Notes: generated from the sequence alone by a model not told the origin. DNA of 64,000 bases from Lepiota brunneoincarnata (GCA_023014365.1 JAEBUN010000058.1:94026-158025), one strand, 5' to 3'. Shown: positions 22,994 through 35,278, counted from the first letter of the stretch. Made by a program: numbers and translations.

Positions 22994-23374
22994 AAGGAAG
23001 AGTTTAGCCCAGATGGATCAACTCGTCATCCAAACCCCAACCCGCCATCCACCCGAATTCCACCGTGATTCCGGAAAATTTTGGCTGTAGACGACTCTAT
23101 GCGGTCCAAGCGCAGCACGCGCAGAGATTATGAACGTACCGCCATCGGAAAGTCTTGAGGAGAGCAGGCTAGTCTTGATGTCGACGGGGCGTATACACAC
23201 CCATCGCTAGTTTCTTACTCTGTTTGGTCTTGCTTGGATCGGGGGTTGCCGAAGACCGACCACGCACACTCCGTCAGGCTTCCATGAGTAACGCGGGCTG
23301 CTACCTCCTGGGACGAGAGTTAAAGAGAGTGGAACCCAGGAGATGAAGAGCCTAATACCCCCATTCATTCTGCT
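22994..23374. other. Divergent intergenic region (eL14 / BTB gene)
   Basis: About 380 nt holding the promoters of both genes. No coding frame supported; no clear TATA box seen. Confidence 0.55.
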
Positions 23375-24315
23375 ATGGAGAATCCAGACTCTCTTAAACC
23401 CATATTTCGCACGTCTGAGCGCTGTAGGTGTAACTCGTTTCCATTTCCTCTCTTCCCTGGACGATCTAATCTCGAACCAGTTAACGACCCTACTGCCGAT
23501 GTGATATTTCAATCCTGTGATGGCGTCCAGTTTCGCGTGCACAGGAAGAACCTGGAGACCTCGACTGGCGGATTTCCACCTCCCGAGTTCGACACACGCG
23601 GAGAGATTGTTCACTTGACCGAGACTGCTCGTACACTGGAATTCCTATTCCAGTTTGTTTACCCACAACGACATCCTACCTTGGATTGCGAAGTGATGGA
23701 AATCCTTGCGCCCCTTGCTGAGGCTGCAGAGAAGTATGAGGTATTCCCTGCGATGAACATTTGCAATGTTAGGATGACGTAGGTCCGACACACTCAAATC
23801 TTTTGATTAATAGGCTAACCGATTTCGAGGAATTACGTATTGCAACACCCAAGAGAAGTAATGACATACGCAGGAAGACACGGGTACCATGACCTACTAA
23901 ACCGAGCAGCTCCGCTCGTCATCGCCGAATCGCTGAAAGTTACGCTCAGCGCCCTGCCCCCAAACCTGGTCATTCCTTGGGTGAGCAATTTAGAATAGAT
24001 ATCAGACGATGCATAATAAGCCAGTATCCTCGTCGACAGATTCACTATTATGACGCCTGGAACGCCGTCCTTCGCAAAGTTAGCACCTTTGAAGACCCCA
24101 TACATCCCTGGCCAAACGACCCTTGCCCTTGTCTCATAACAAAATCTCGCTCCATCTATCGTCGCCTCGGGGAGGGCATCCAAGCACTGCGTGAAATATT
24201 CACTATTTTCCTCCATTTCTCAGGGTGTAATACTTGTCGACCTATTGTACAATCCTGGAGTGAATATGCTCAGAAGGAGATGGCCACCGTTCCCAAGTTT
24301 AGCACGTTCTTGTAG
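23375..24315 (+). CDS. BTB/POZ domain protein, 276 aa
   Basis: Three exons: 23375-23778, 23830-23980, 24040-24315, with GT-AG introns of 51 and 59 nt; junctions are phases 2 and 0 and close in frame. Residues about 38-130 form a BTB/POZ domain: DPTADVIFQSCDGVQFRVHR, NLETSTGGFPPPEF, GEIVHLTETARTLEFLFQFV, YPQRHPTLDCEVME, LAEAAEKYEVFPAMN. The second half (HPREVMTYAGRHGYHDLLNR, YYDAWNAVLRKV, a CNTCRPIVQSW motif, end PKFSTFL) matches the usual layout of a large agaricomycete BTB family of about 270-340 aa. BTB domains mediate dimerisation and often recruit cullin-3 ubiquitin ligases; the target here is unknown. Confidence 0.88.
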
Positions 24316-24917
24316 GAAGTCGGTGACTTGTTTGTATATTTGGCCGAGGCAGGATATAATGTCGTTGTTGGAGCATCAAATAGCTAAGCATACGTTGGAG
24401 AAACGTGTCTCCACTGCATTTGAGGCGCCGATTCTACTTGGTGCCACGGTACTAAACGCCTCCGATCATATAATTATCTGCGGGCCCCGAAAGCAGTGCA
24501 CTTTGCGTAGATACCATGAAACGAGGTCTTGTAACGTTGCTCTCGTCCTGGATTCGTGATCTTACACAATCAACTCCGGAAACTGAACGCACCGGGTAGT
24601 TAGGTCCCTGCCACAGTAGAACCAAAACTAGAAACTGGTTTAGTTTGTAGGACGGTTGCGGGACTTGGCAATTGATTGTACAGTACGTGAATTTGTGCGG
24701 AAGAATGTCAGCGGTTAACAATATCCATATTTTGTGAGAAATTGTTGGAGGCTCGGGATTAGCTCGCTAGTCCCGGAAACAGGGCGCACGGTAAGAATTG
24801 AGGTAAGTGAGTAACAGCTACGCCTCCTCAGTACCTTCAGCCACTCCTGGGACTGAGCACGTGCCTAGCACCGCATCAGTGGCCTCCCGATGAATCGGAT
24901 ATCTTCTCACCACAGCC
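24316..24917. other. Intergenic, no gene seen
   Basis: No supported coding frame. A stretch near 24440-24560 (charged, GGCCCCGAAAGC context) resembles sequence after the next gene (about 26060-26130: TACCATGGAATGAGGCCTTG), suggesting shared flank of a small duplication. Confidence 0.45.
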
Positions 24918-25997
24918 ATGGAAGGCTTTCCACTTTTTGCCCAACTCCCAACTGACATCCAGAGACTCATTTTTGAAGAAGCCTATGAAGCTAGTCACCG
25001 GAAAGCGGTGCATCTTGCACTCGTGTCGCATGAAGTGAGGTCCTGGTGTGCCCACGTCCCATGCATCACTTTGCCGCTGTTGCACCTAACCGATTGGTTT
25101 AGGATTGAACCTCTCATGTATCAGTGCATACTATTCAATTATCGTTGTTACGGTGGTAACGGCGCTGAGCGTGTGCGCCTACTCAGCGACACGTTCTATG
25201 GCGGACATAAGCCCCGCCACTTTTATGCCAACTTCGTCCAGAAGATCTTCATTGATGAGCTGCCCCCCAACACATTCGTCGATGACTTTTTGCCTCTGTG
25301 CTCAGGCCTGACTCATCTCGCCTGGTACACGCACCCATATCCCGATGCCCATAGGATCCTAGGCTCGATTCTCTCCCCCGACATATTCCCAGAATTACGG
25401 AGTCTCTCTATCTACGGCGATTGTCTACCACAAAACCATCAAGTGTTCTACCATCCTATCTTCAAAAATCTTACACACCTCGATATCGATTTCGACCCCA
25501 ACCTGCACTGGGGTGCTTTTCGTGCTTTAGAGAACCTCACCCACTTTAGCCTGGACTTCGTCACCGAGAACTCCCGTGTTCTCGATGCAGAAGCCTCAGC
25601 AGCAGAATATGAATCCGCAATCCTGGCCGCCCTTCCGAATACCCCTCCTGCCCTACAATGCTTTATCATTCTCGTTGCAAATAATCTCCTCCCCAAGCTT
25701 GTGGCTCACCCGGATGACCCGGCTGACAAACCACGCCAGATTTACAACAATATCGTGCAAGGACAATATGACCCCCGAACCGTATTTGGGTCATCTGGGG
25801 GACTTCATGAATCTCTTTCATGGTATCTGGAGATGCGCAAGGATTTTGTGCACTATATACTCCCAGTTCCTTATGAATTTTCACCCTGGACATATGTCCC
25901 ACCCGGCCACAAAGACATCTGGATGGTGGCGGATGAAATAATCTGGAATCGGAGACGGGATCGGACTTCTCAAGGTGTTGAAAAGGGGAAAATGTAG
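24918..25997 (+). CDS. F-box-like protein, paralogue 1, 340 aa
   Basis: Exons 24918-25045 and 25103-25997. The N-terminus LFAQLPTDIQRLIFEEAYEA, then RKAVHLALVSHEVRSWIEPL, is the degenerate F-box-like motif common in agaricomycete families. The rest is a leucine-rich, LRR-like body with repeated short motifs (PLCSGLTHLAW, PELRSLSIYGD, FKNLTHLDIDF, ALENLTHFSLDF). F-box proteins select substrates for SCF ubiquitin ligases; target unknown. The intron is supported by two neighbours with the same splice point, where the intron carries stops. Here the 57-nt intron is free of stops and a multiple of three, so unspliced message would still encode a protein with 19 extra residues. Confidence 0.82.
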   Translation: MEGFPLFAQLPTDIQRLIFEEAYEASHRKAVHLALVSHEVRSWCAHVPCITLPLLHLTDWFRIEPLMYQCILFNYRCYGGNGAERVRLLSDTFYGGHKPRHFYANFVQKIFIDELPPNTFVDDFLPLCSGLTHLAWYTHPYPDAHRILGSILSPDIFPELRSLSIYGDCLPQNHQVFYHPIFKNLTHLDIDFDPNLHWGAFRALENLTHFSLDFVTENSRVLDAEASAAEYESAILAALPNTPPALQCFIILVANNLLPKLVAHPDDPADKPRQIYNNIVQGQYDPRTVFGSSGGLHESLSWYLEMRKDFVHYILPVPYEFSPWTYVPPGHKDIWMVADEIIWNRRRDRTSQGVEKGKM

Positions 25998-26813
25998 TTG
26001 CTAATCTGTTGGCAGGCATCGGACTACCTGTGGAACTCCTGGCTGATATCGGTGTCCGGGGGGTAATTCATCCGTGTTGGTACCATGGAATGAGGCCTTG
26101 TAACACTACCTCTGTACCAGATTTATCCTTTTACCTAATAGACCTCGAATAAAGTGCACGCCACAGCCAGGATCAGGTTTGGTATGCAGTGACTTCCACG
26201 ACGGACCCAGGACTTGGCAGTCCGTTACACGCCCCATTCGTTCGAGAGGTCCTTAGAAAAACCCCTAACGAAACTCGCTGCACTGGCTGCGGCCCCCTAC
26301 AAGGTGCGGGTATTTCTGTTGAACGGCTTTTCTCTAAATCTCGCCACTTATGCACAGAACTACGGTCACCAATTAAGGCTGTGACAGTCACTCAAGGCCT
26401 GTTGATGAAGATGTGAATTTATTTCGTGTCCAAGACGGGAAAGCGTGGGATGCATGTCACTAAACTTTCAAAGCTGCTTTGTTTAGTTTACCATTGATTT
26501 GTAAACGTACACTTAAACGGCTGGGCCCTTACCAGGCGGCCCCCACAAATTCTTCTCTCGGAGTGCACGTGCCGCCTGTTTTTTTTTTGTTTGTACTCTG
26601 CATTTATATACCGCAACAAGCAGATTAGTGCTAAGACGCGGTGGGCCCACTGTATTAACAGATGGACCCCCTCGAGAGGTGGATTATCTACATGGGTGAA
26701 AGTCTGAAAAAAAAGTGGAGGTTTCTAATAGTGTGGTGTACACGTGCCACCTGTCACAGCGTATTCTCGCTTGATGAATTTATTCTTCTCATCTCAGCCA
26801 CAACCCCCTAGCC
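25998..26813. other. Intergenic, no gene seen
   Basis: Contains only short frames without recognisable domains and a T run near 26580. The promoter of paralogue 2 should lie in its right part. Confidence 0.5.
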
Positions 26814-27894
26814 ATGGAAGGCTTTGTACTTTTTGCCAAACTCCCACTTGACGTTCAGAGACTCATTTTCGAAGAAGCCTATGAAGCAAGTGACCGGAAA
26901 GCAGTGCATCTTGCACTGGTATCGCGCGAAGTGAGGGCTTGGTATGTCATATTCTACGCGTCACCTGCAGCTGCGCCTGATTGATGAACATAGGATTGAA
27001 CCTCTCATGTATCAGGGCATATTTTTTATTTGCGACCCGCATCTCGTCTACGGCGCCAAACGCACGCGCCTGTTTAGCAACATGTTCTATGGCGGATGCA
27101 AATCCCACCAATTTTATGCGAACTCTGTCCGGAGAGTCTTCATCGACGAATTACGCCTCAACAATGTCACCAGTGACTTTCTGCCTCTGTGCTCAGGCCT
27201 GACTCATCTCGCATGTTGGAGTATTCCCGATTCCGACGCTCATGGGTTCCTATGGTCCATTCTCTCCCCTGACAGATTCCCTAAGCTACAGAGCCTCTCT
27301 CTCTACGGCGATAGCCTACCACCGAGCCACCAAATATTTCACCAACCCATCTTCAAAAACCTCACACATCTCGGTGTCGCGTTTGACCCCAACCTGCACT
27401 GGGGCGCATTCCGTTCCCTAGAGAACCTTACTCACTTTAGCCTGGACTTTGGCGAATGCGTCGGCTTCGACATTGCAGCATCCGTAGCAAAAATTAAATC
27501 CGCTATCCTAGCCATCCTCCCGAATACTCCCCCAGCTCTACGATGCATCATCATTATAATCCCAGGGTGGTTCCTTTGCTGCCTCCTCTCGCCCGTCCCT
27601 TGTGGTGTCATGAGTGAAACGTACCAATTTTACAGCGATATCGTGGGAGGAAAATACGACCTGCGAATGACATTTGGGTTGTTCGGGGGGATGGTGACGC
27701 CTCTAAAATGCCGTTTGAAGCTGCGGAACAATATTGTGCATTACATTGTCAGCGTTCCGCTTGTTTTTGCGGACTGGACATATCTCCTTCCTGGTCGCAA
27801 GGACTTTTGGATGGAGGCAGATGAGATAATTTGGAGTCGGAGGCAGGATCCGAACTCTCGAACGATTGAAAAAGGAGTGAATGCAGGTTTTTAG
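26814..27894 (+). CDS. F-box-like protein, paralogue 2, 342 aa
   Basis: Exons 26814-26941 and 26994-27894. Same architecture and splice point as paralogue 1: LFAKLPLDVQRLIFEEAYEA, RKAVHLALVSREVRAWIEPL, then leucine-rich repeats (PLCSGLTHLACW, PKLQSLSLYGDSL, FKNLTHLGVAF, SLENLTHFSLDF) and the shared C-terminal block with W-M-E-A-D-E-I-I-W. The intron here (GTATGT...CATAG) contains TGA codons, so splicing is required. It differs most from paralogue 1 around residues 230-260, where the KLVAHPDDP segment is replaced by a more hydrophobic stretch. Confidence 0.82.
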
Positions 27895-28074
27895 TCTATT
27901 GGCAATGGTTTAGCCCTGTTTTCGTTGTACATACACAATCCGGGCGCCTGTTTATGTTTCGGGATCAAATTGCTTTACCCTTTAATACTCCGCAGGAGAA
28001 AAATGAAGTGATTAGAGCAGAGTTTCTAATCTTATAGCTCGATCCACGTCATGATCTGAGCTAATAACATGCGC

Positions 28075-28860
28075 TAAATTGCTCGCCTTCTCTCTCTCCT
28101 TACCAAATGTGGCACACCAGTCAATAAAAACTAACCGAATATCATCCGAGAGTGCTATACTGGCGGACATTCCGTCGGAGCCTCAGATACCGTACGTCCT
28201 CCTTCCCTTCCCTTCCCTTCCCTTCCCTTCCCTTCCCTTCCCTTCTCCTGCCAAGAAGCCCAAGCTGTTCTCGCTGATTATCTACCACTAGACCGTCCAG
28301 GCCATCACCTCCTTCGTTCTTCTCACGACACTGGACCTACCCCTGCGTACAGGCCAGGATTGACGAGATCTGAGGACAAGACCAATCGTCCCATCCAACT
28401 CACCTCAAGCATCTGGTAGACTTCATGCAATGCTGAAAGAGGTGCTGCGGTATACACCGGCTGGCAACCTTGGCAAGGCCCATTTCAGTCCTCGATACAA
28501 TGCCACAGCTTTGCGTTGCAATATGATCAACGACTAGGAGGACGAATGTCGTGAGTATCGAACCCCAATAATTCCGTCATTACCCTTTGGCTTGGACAAC
28601 ATCAACTCTACATACACTCTACAGGGCAGCCATGTATGACCCGGCTCTCTTCCCAGACTTGGACGCGCCTTCCTGGAACATTGCATCACCTCGCCCGCTG
28701 CCGGCACGCCGGGGCCTGCACCGCCCAGGTCCGCCTCGAAAGGCTTCCAAGATTCGAACCTCTTCCGGCCTCACTCAAAGCACGTCACCAACTTCCAATT
28801 TCTTTAGCTGACGATAGCCCTCTCTTCATCACCATCTCCCTCTCAGTCGTGGGCGATTAA
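28075..28860 (+). pseudogene. Cytochrome P450 fragment (relic of the gene at 30817-33027)
   Basis: Matches P450 exons 5-9 in order: the region around SEPQIPYVL at 28160-28200 equals the GASDT exon end and GTACG donor of the intact gene (31990-32005); 28285-28490 equals the exon with the Q-A-R-I-D-E-I and L-K-E-V-L-R-Y motifs; later parts equal the AVMHDP and PERF exons. Frameshifts, stops and missing exons make it non-functional. It lies between F-box-like paralogues 2 and 3. Confidence 0.75.
28200..28243. repeat. (TTCCC)n pentanucleotide expansion
   Basis: Nine or so TTCCC units, at the position corresponding to the intron after the GASDT exon of the intact P450 (about 32002-32030), which has only a single CATTCCTTC there. 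Confidence 0.9.
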
Positions 28861-28982
28861 ATATTGAATTCAGCACGATTATTAGAGCTTCGATCACCAC
28901 GTGCAAGGCTAAGAATAACCCTGAGCAAGGGCTGGGAACTTGTCAAAGGAGCGGGTGGGTTCTCACCTCTTAACGTTTACCC

Positions 28983-30056
28983 ATGCGAGGCTTTCAGCTT
29001 TTTGTCAAGCTCCCGGTCGACATTCAAAGACTCATCTTCGAAGAAGCCTATGAGGCTAGTGACCGGAAAGCAGTACATCTCGCACTCGTATCGCGCGGGG
29101 TGAGGTCCTGGTATGCTATGTTTCAACGCACCAACCTGTAGTTGCACCTCATCGATGTATGCAGGATTGAACCCCTCATGTATCAGTGCATGATTTTCAA
29201 CTGTCGTATCAACGGCGGTGACGGCGCTAAACGCATGCGCTTGTTTAGTGATACGTTCTATGGCGAATGCAAGCCCCACCGATTTTACTCCAACTTCGTC
29301 CGGAGGGTCTTCATCGATCAATTATTATCCTTCAACCACCTCGCCGAAAACTTTCTCCCTCTGTGTTCAAGCCTGACTCACCTCGCATGTTGGGAGCCTT
29401 CCGGTCCCGAAGCTCATAGGATCCTGGGGTCGATTCTTTCTCCCAATATATTCCCTATACTACGGAGTCTCTCTATCTACTGCAATAGTCTACCACCGAG
29501 CCACGAAGTGTTCTCCCATCCCATCTTCAAGAACCTCACGCACCTGGATATCGATTTTGTCCCCAGCCTGCGCTGGGATGCATTCCGTTATTTAGAGAAC
29601 CTCACCCATTTTAACCTGGATTTCTTCAACGAATGTGACAACTATCTTCTGACAGAAACTATAGCGGCAACATGTAGATCCGCCATCTTAACCGCTCTCC
29701 CAAATACCCCACCAGCCCTACGATGCATCGTCATTATGGTTACAAAGGGGTTTCTCGCCAAGCTCGTAGCTCGTCCTGACGACCCGGTGGATATAACACG
29801 CCAGATTTACAACGATATCGTGCAAGGAAGATATGACCCGCGAATTGTGTTTGGGTCTTCTGGGGGGATTCATGAGTCCCTCTCATACCATTTGGAGATG
29901 CGAAAAGATTTCGTGCATTATATCATCCCCGTTCCGCACGACTTCTCACCTTGGATGCATCTCCCTTCTGGTCGCAAGGACTTCTGGATGGAAGCGGATG
30001 AGATGATTCGGGATCGACGGTACGATCAGAACTCTCGAATTACTGAGCAGGCGTGA
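28983..30056 (+). CDS. F-box-like protein, paralogue 3, 339 aa
   Basis: Exons 28983-29110 and 29165-30056. N-terminus LFVKLPVDIQRLIFEEAYEA, RKAVHLALVSRGVRSWIEPL; leucine-rich body (PLCSSLTHLACW, PILRSLSIYCNSL, FKNLTHLDIDF, YLENLTHFNLDF) and C-terminal KDFVHYIIPVPHDFSPW, closer to paralogue 1 than to paralogue 2. The intron (GTATGC...TGCAG) contains a TAG, so it must be spliced. The three genes form a head-to-tail array over 24.9-30.1 kb, spaced by 0.8-1.1 kb. Confidence 0.82.
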
Positions 30057-30816
30057 ATGGTATAGTAGTCGGGTAACATATTACCGCAGTCTATTGATGA
30101 TGAAGCTCTATTCTCGGTGATCACAATTTAGCCGCCCTTCCTGTTCGCGTTTCAGAATCAAGTTTGCAGTTAAGCTGATCCCGAGAAAACGGAAAAGAAC
30201 GGTGATGTAGGGTTTCATATCTCTACTTAGGATATACGCCAAGTGCTGTGAGCCCGAACACGTGCTCGATCGCCAATCAACAGCCCTGGAATGTGATGAC
30301 TCTCTGTTCTTGGTCTGTCCTACGGTGGGTTCTAGGCATGAAACTCGCTGGTCCGACGACTAACGAGGCTGATGGGGGTAGATTTGTGTTCCCCCCCCCC
30401 CCCCCCCGACACATCGCAATAGCTCGGCAATTGCTTTCAGTTCACCAAGTACTTACTCCCGGTGCCTAGAAATTACGGCATGGCGCTATGACGGGCAAGT
30501 TGTCTCCAACAGCACAGCCATCAAGTTCGTTTGCACAGTCCCTCTCCCACAACAAAGGCTTCTCCATCTGGCCTCCTCGAAAATCCAAATACACTAGCGG
30601 AGTGTTGAGCGCCGAGCGCTCAATTATTCTATTCAGGCATCATCTGCGCGGCGTTATCCGGCTTCTTCAGCATTTCGGTGGCTCCCCATAGCCATGTTTC
30701 GCCGCTACGGCACTTGAACAGTTTACATTCTCTTACCGAGGCCATGTCGGATCCGAGGCATCTACAACAAACTACGGATTATAAAACCAACCCTATCTCG
30801 TTGGATGCAGTGAGCA
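30057..30816. other. Intergenic region upstream of the P450 gene
   Basis: No supported gene. A poly-C run of 17 lies at 30391-30407. The P450 promoter should lie in the right part. Confidence 0.55.
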
Positions 30817-33027
30817 ATGATTCTTGATAGCCTCAGCTTTTTCCTTCTAACGACAATTCTCTTACTCGTCATATTCGGATGGGTACTACTACGCTCTAGG
30901 GTTGCGCGCCAACGACCACTTCCCCCTGGTCCCAAAGGGCACTGGTTTTTCGGTGTCAAAAAACAGCTGCCACGCAAAGAGCCTTGGAAGACATACGCCT
31001 CCTGGTCCCAAACATATGGGGGTAAGTAAACTTGAACTAGTATGAATTTCAACCACACTCGATTCAAACTTGAACTTCCAGAGCCAATCGTTTCTTGCCG
31101 GGTCTATAACCGAACAATGATCTTTCTTAACGACTCGCAGTCGATTTTAGATCTTCTCGAGAGGAGAGCCAACACATACTCGGATCGGCCTGAGCAATAC
31201 ATGTCGCATATGGTCTGTGGGCGATCTAAAACGATTTTCAATATATCTTCCCAGGACCCCCGACATCGGACGTATCGTGGGCTCGTGCAAAGAGAGCTGG
31301 GCTCCAAAGCGACAAAAACCTATTGGCCGATTCTTCAAGAGGAGCTGGAAAATCTTCTCGAAGGCCTCGCACAGACTCCAGAGAATTATGTTCGGCACGT
31401 TCGAAGGTGGGGGTTCTCCCGGACTTGCTTAACCGCAAAAGCCGGGCTATCCGTGAGGCTGATAAACCCCTCCCGCAGAAACTCCGTTGGTGTCATAATG
31501 CGGGTTGCTTATGGGTATCCCATAGCGGACCTCAACGACCGTTTCGTGGGCGTCGCGGAGGAGACGAACAAAATCACTGATATGACAATGGCGAATGGGT
31601 CGTGGCTTGTCGACTACTACCCGATTGGTGGGTTTTGCTCTCTCTACCTGTGGCGTAGCTGCCCTTTCCTGATACTCATATTTTTAAGCACGCTACATTC
31701 CATCTTTCCTTCCTGGTGGAGAGTTTAAACGAAAGGGTAAAATATGGCGAGAACGCCTAAGCTATTTATCCGACGTTCCTCATCAATGGGTGAAGGAACA
31801 AATGGTGCGCATTTGTCAGGTTGGGCCCTGTTATGACTCGAACTCACGTAACTATATTTATACTAGGCATCAGGAAATTACGCCGAATCATTCACCTCTT
31901 CTCTCCTCACTCAAACTCAAAATGGCGCACCAATAAGCAAAGAACACGAAGATATCGTACGGTGGTGTGCAGGCGGACTCTACGTCGGAGCTTCAGATAC
32001 CGTACGCCCCCATTCCTTCACGATGCCAAGGAGCCCCAAAACAACCCTTGCTGATTATCCACTATTAGACCGTTTCGGCCATCACTTCCTTCATCCTTCT
32101 CATGGCACTACACCCAAACGTCCAATCCCGCGTGCAGGCCGAGATTGACGAGATCTGTGGACGAGACCAATTGCCTCATCCGTCTCACCTCGGCCACCTG
32201 ACTTACCTCCACGCAGTACTGAAAGAAGTGCTGCGGTATGCACCGGTTGGTAACCTCGGTGAGCTCTATTCCTTACTCGGTTGATTTGTTGGGGAGGAGG
32301 CTAAAAATAACACAACGCAACAGCTTTACCACACAAAGCGATTAGTGAGGATGAATATCGCGGGTATCGAATCCCGAAAAATTCGACTATCATCGGCAAT
32401 GTCTGGTCCGTTTATTTTTTTCTTGCGCATCCACCTTCCACCCCCCTTTTTTTTTTTTGCTGATATACATCCCCTTCTTTTTTTTTTAGGGCAGTCATGC
32501 ATGATCCAACCCTTTTCCCGGACCCGAATACATTCTCCCCAGAACGCTTCATCGGCTCGACCATTGCCGATCCATCCAAGTTTGCACAGCCAGATCCTCG
32601 TCAATGGGATTTTGGATTTGGCCGACGTGCGTGTCCAGGTAATGATATAGCCTCTTCCTTATCAAAGCCTTCTCTCATCAACCCCTTGTTTTTATTTTTC
32701 TTTTGGGATAACTCGTGAAGGCACACACTTTGCCGAAACATCCATGCTCCTAGTAATGGCGGGCATTCTCTCCTCATATACCATCTCCCTCCCACTCGCA
32801 GATAACGCAACTTCCGGGCCCGTCGCCCGTCCCAACGTATCATTTACAACTGGTATAACGAGGTAAGCTTCAATTCCACTCCACCCCCACCCACCACCGT
32901 ACGATCACACGACGGGATGGGGGTGGGGCCACTCCCAATACGTTGACTGATCCTTCTCTCTCTCTCGTTTCTTTACAGTCATATCGAACCATTCGACATC
33001 CGCATAGTTCGCAGGCAATCGCAATAA
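30817..33027 (+). CDS. Cytochrome P450 monooxygenase, 513 aa
   Basis: Ten exons close in frame: 30817-31021, 31082-31406, 31479-31627, 31689-31804, 31867-32001, 32069-32258, 32324-32405, 32490-32638, 32721-32862, 32979-33027. The first 25 residues are a membrane anchor (SFFLLTTILLLVIFGWVLL), followed by the Pro-rich hinge RPLPPGPKGHWFFG. The I-helix shows GASDT (306-310), the K-helix ExxR is EVLR (363-366), PERF is at 418-421 and the haem-binding loop FGFGRRACPG has its Cys at 449. All key residues are present, so it is likely an active, ER-anchored monooxygenase that needs a P450 reductase. It resembles the large agaricomycete class-E groups of unknown substrate. A broken copy of its middle lies at 28075-28860. 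The next gene (ATG14) is convergent. Confidence 0.93.
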
Positions 33028-33476
33028 ACCGTGTTCAATATAGCAGTAGACATTTAATTTAACGTAATTATTTATAAATTTAATCACCACGTGCAAAGTT
33101 TAAAATAGTGATGTGAACTATGGTAAACGCCACCAGGATATTCATCATCTCAGTCGCTCGGATGTAAAAGTATATACTTTTGACGCACAAGACGTGGCAG
33201 ACCAAGGCTTACCCACATCATAAATCCCCCTCCGAATGTTCCCGTGTCTCATTATGGTCCTCGGAAGGTGCTCTCCCCCCCCCCCCCAACGAATTGATTG
33301 AGAAATGATCCTCACTTGCCCCGCTTCTGCTAAATCAACGGCTTCATCCAATTTTTTTTCGTCTTGTTCGGACTTGGGCTGCAGGCACCCACACGCATGA
33401 AACTTCCCAGAGTGAACATCCCAAGGCATCAAGGTTGTTATTCTATGTAGGTAAGCACCCACTAACAACACCATTT
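33028..33476. other. 3' flanks of convergent P450 and ATG14 genes
   Basis: About 450 nt with a C run at about 33277-33288. Nothing coding is supported. Confidence 0.55.
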
Positions 33477-35278
33477 CTAGTCAAGCCCAACATCCTCATC
33501 AATCAAATCCCAATCCTCTTCCACCTCCTCTACAATCTTTTCCCAAATCGGCGTCCTCCCAGCCGACACCTTTCCCGAAATCGCACGGGCACCCGTATTC
33601 CTAGAAGACGGTAAACGGGACACTGATGGACCCGATACCCGAGATGACCGAACCCGGGACGCTGGATTGACACTCGTCGCCTGTAACAGCTGTGCGAAGT
33701 CCAGAGGAAAAGCAGCCGGGGTAGGCGGAGGGAGAGAGGGAGTTCCCTCATGTGACTTTCTGTTATGCAGTTCCATCTCATTATTCATCCAATTGCTGCG
33801 GTATACTCGGAGGGAGGGGGGTGGGTAAGAAGGGAATTCGAACTGACCTTCCAAGCTCAGAACTGCAGCATACACTCCACAAATTACTCAGCACATCACC
33901 GGCCTGACTAAGTGGCACCTCGACATTTTGTGTCCATGCGAGATAGGATACGTCATAAAGCAGCATCGCGAGCGCAGTCATGAATGGCGAGTGTGGCTGT
34001 TCTGGCGGCATCGAGTCCACGTAGGATTCGGTTATGGGTACGTCACTCGGTATTTCTGCTATGCCCTCTGCCGAAGTCCATCCTCCGGTAATGGAATGAA
34101 CGGTGTTGGAGGATGGGGAGGGGGAAGAACCGGAGGGAGCGGCCGAGGACAGATGGAGAGGATGTTTCTTGTGGTATCTACATCAGAGTTGACTGGTTTC
34201 AGGAAAATTTGCAGCAGTATCTTGGAAAGATAAAACGTACTTTGCCCAACCGCCGTTTTCACTGCCTTTGATAGCGCCGATCCATGGTTGTCCGACACCC
34301 AGCCTCTTTCCACTCCATGTTATCTCAAAGGGGAGCTTGATGCCAAGATAGAAGGTGAGGAGTGATAGGAAGTGTATAGTATGCGTGATGACCGCGTTGA
34401 TGTGATCCGGGGGATAGCCTGTGCAATGGCGTTAGTATGAGAGCAGCGTGATATCATGGGATTGCAAAAAAAGAGAGGATACCCCGCCCCTAACGGAGCT
34501 GGAACAGGTACCGGAGCAGGATAGGAGGAAAACGGAGGATATTGGCTGAGGCAGTATCAAGTTGAACCGGGTAAAACTATGCCAGTAGGATAGGATACAA
34601 GACGAAATCAACAATACGCACGTCGTATATCGCCAGGGACGGGTAATATCAGGTCACCAATAGTCCACTCGCCTTTGGTACCTGCCTTGCCTCCAATGGG
34701 AGGCCTCCCGCCTACCTCGACGATATTAAAGACCTCCACAAGCTCCTGCACGAGACCCGAGCGGGCACGAGCAATCGTCGCTGAAAGGCTCGTTAACTCC
34801 TGGGCTTCTCTGGATATGTCTGGGGGTTGTGCCGGGGGTCGTGGAGGGCGGAATTTCACAGGAGAGAGTGTTCGTCTACGTGCTGCAAGGGATTCGCGGA
34901 GGATGCGCAGACGGTCTCGTTCTGTGCCAGAGTTGGAGCAAGAAGCGGATTTTAGGGTGATGGCACTGAGACTCACTCCTCTCGTTGTCCTTTCTAAGTC
35001 TTGCGAGTCCTTCAAAGAGCTCGTCTACTCTCCTTTGGTAGTCTGCTGCCTGTGCACGCGGTATCCGGACGGTATTGATGTGCTCAAGGGCACGGGAGGC
35101 CTTGACTATGCGTTCATCGCGATCTGCGGCAAAGTGGTGAGTCTGGTTGCGAAAGTCCCTGATGCTGTGGCAGAGTTGTTAGGTTGTGGTATTGTGATTA
35201 TGAACCAACATACTGAGTTTTGAGGCAGTTTTCGCAGAAGAATTGGCGGTGAGCTTGTTCACAGATCCTGCAGTCCAT
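33477..35278 (-). CDS. ATG14: Atg14/UVRAG-family subunit of the PI3-kinase complex, 447 aa
   Basis: Six exons on the minus strand: 35278-35214, 35164-34977, 34921-34622, 34418-34241, 34177-33848, 33759-33477; the intron after exon 3 is unusually long (203 nt). The N-terminus has a CxxC...CxxC knuckle (Cys 3, 6, 15, 18: CRICEQAHRQFFCENC), then a coiled-coil region (ERIVKASRALEHINTVRIPR; RRVDELFEGLARLRKDNE; LRILRESLAARRRTL). The conserved family core follows: GLVQELVEVFNIVEVGGRPP, GEWTIGDLILPVPGDIRR, YPPDHINAVITHTIHFLSLL, TFYLGIKLPFEITWSG, LAMLLYDVSYLAWTQNVEVP. The cysteine knuckle favours Atg14, which directs Vps34 complex I to autophagosome formation, over Vps38/UVRAG. The C-terminus is acidic (EEVEEDWDLIDEDVGLD). 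Confidence 0.85.

Noticed and set aside
34675..35223. 182-codon plus-strand frame
   Set aside because: Complement of ATG14 exons 2-3, which carry the conserved family blocks.
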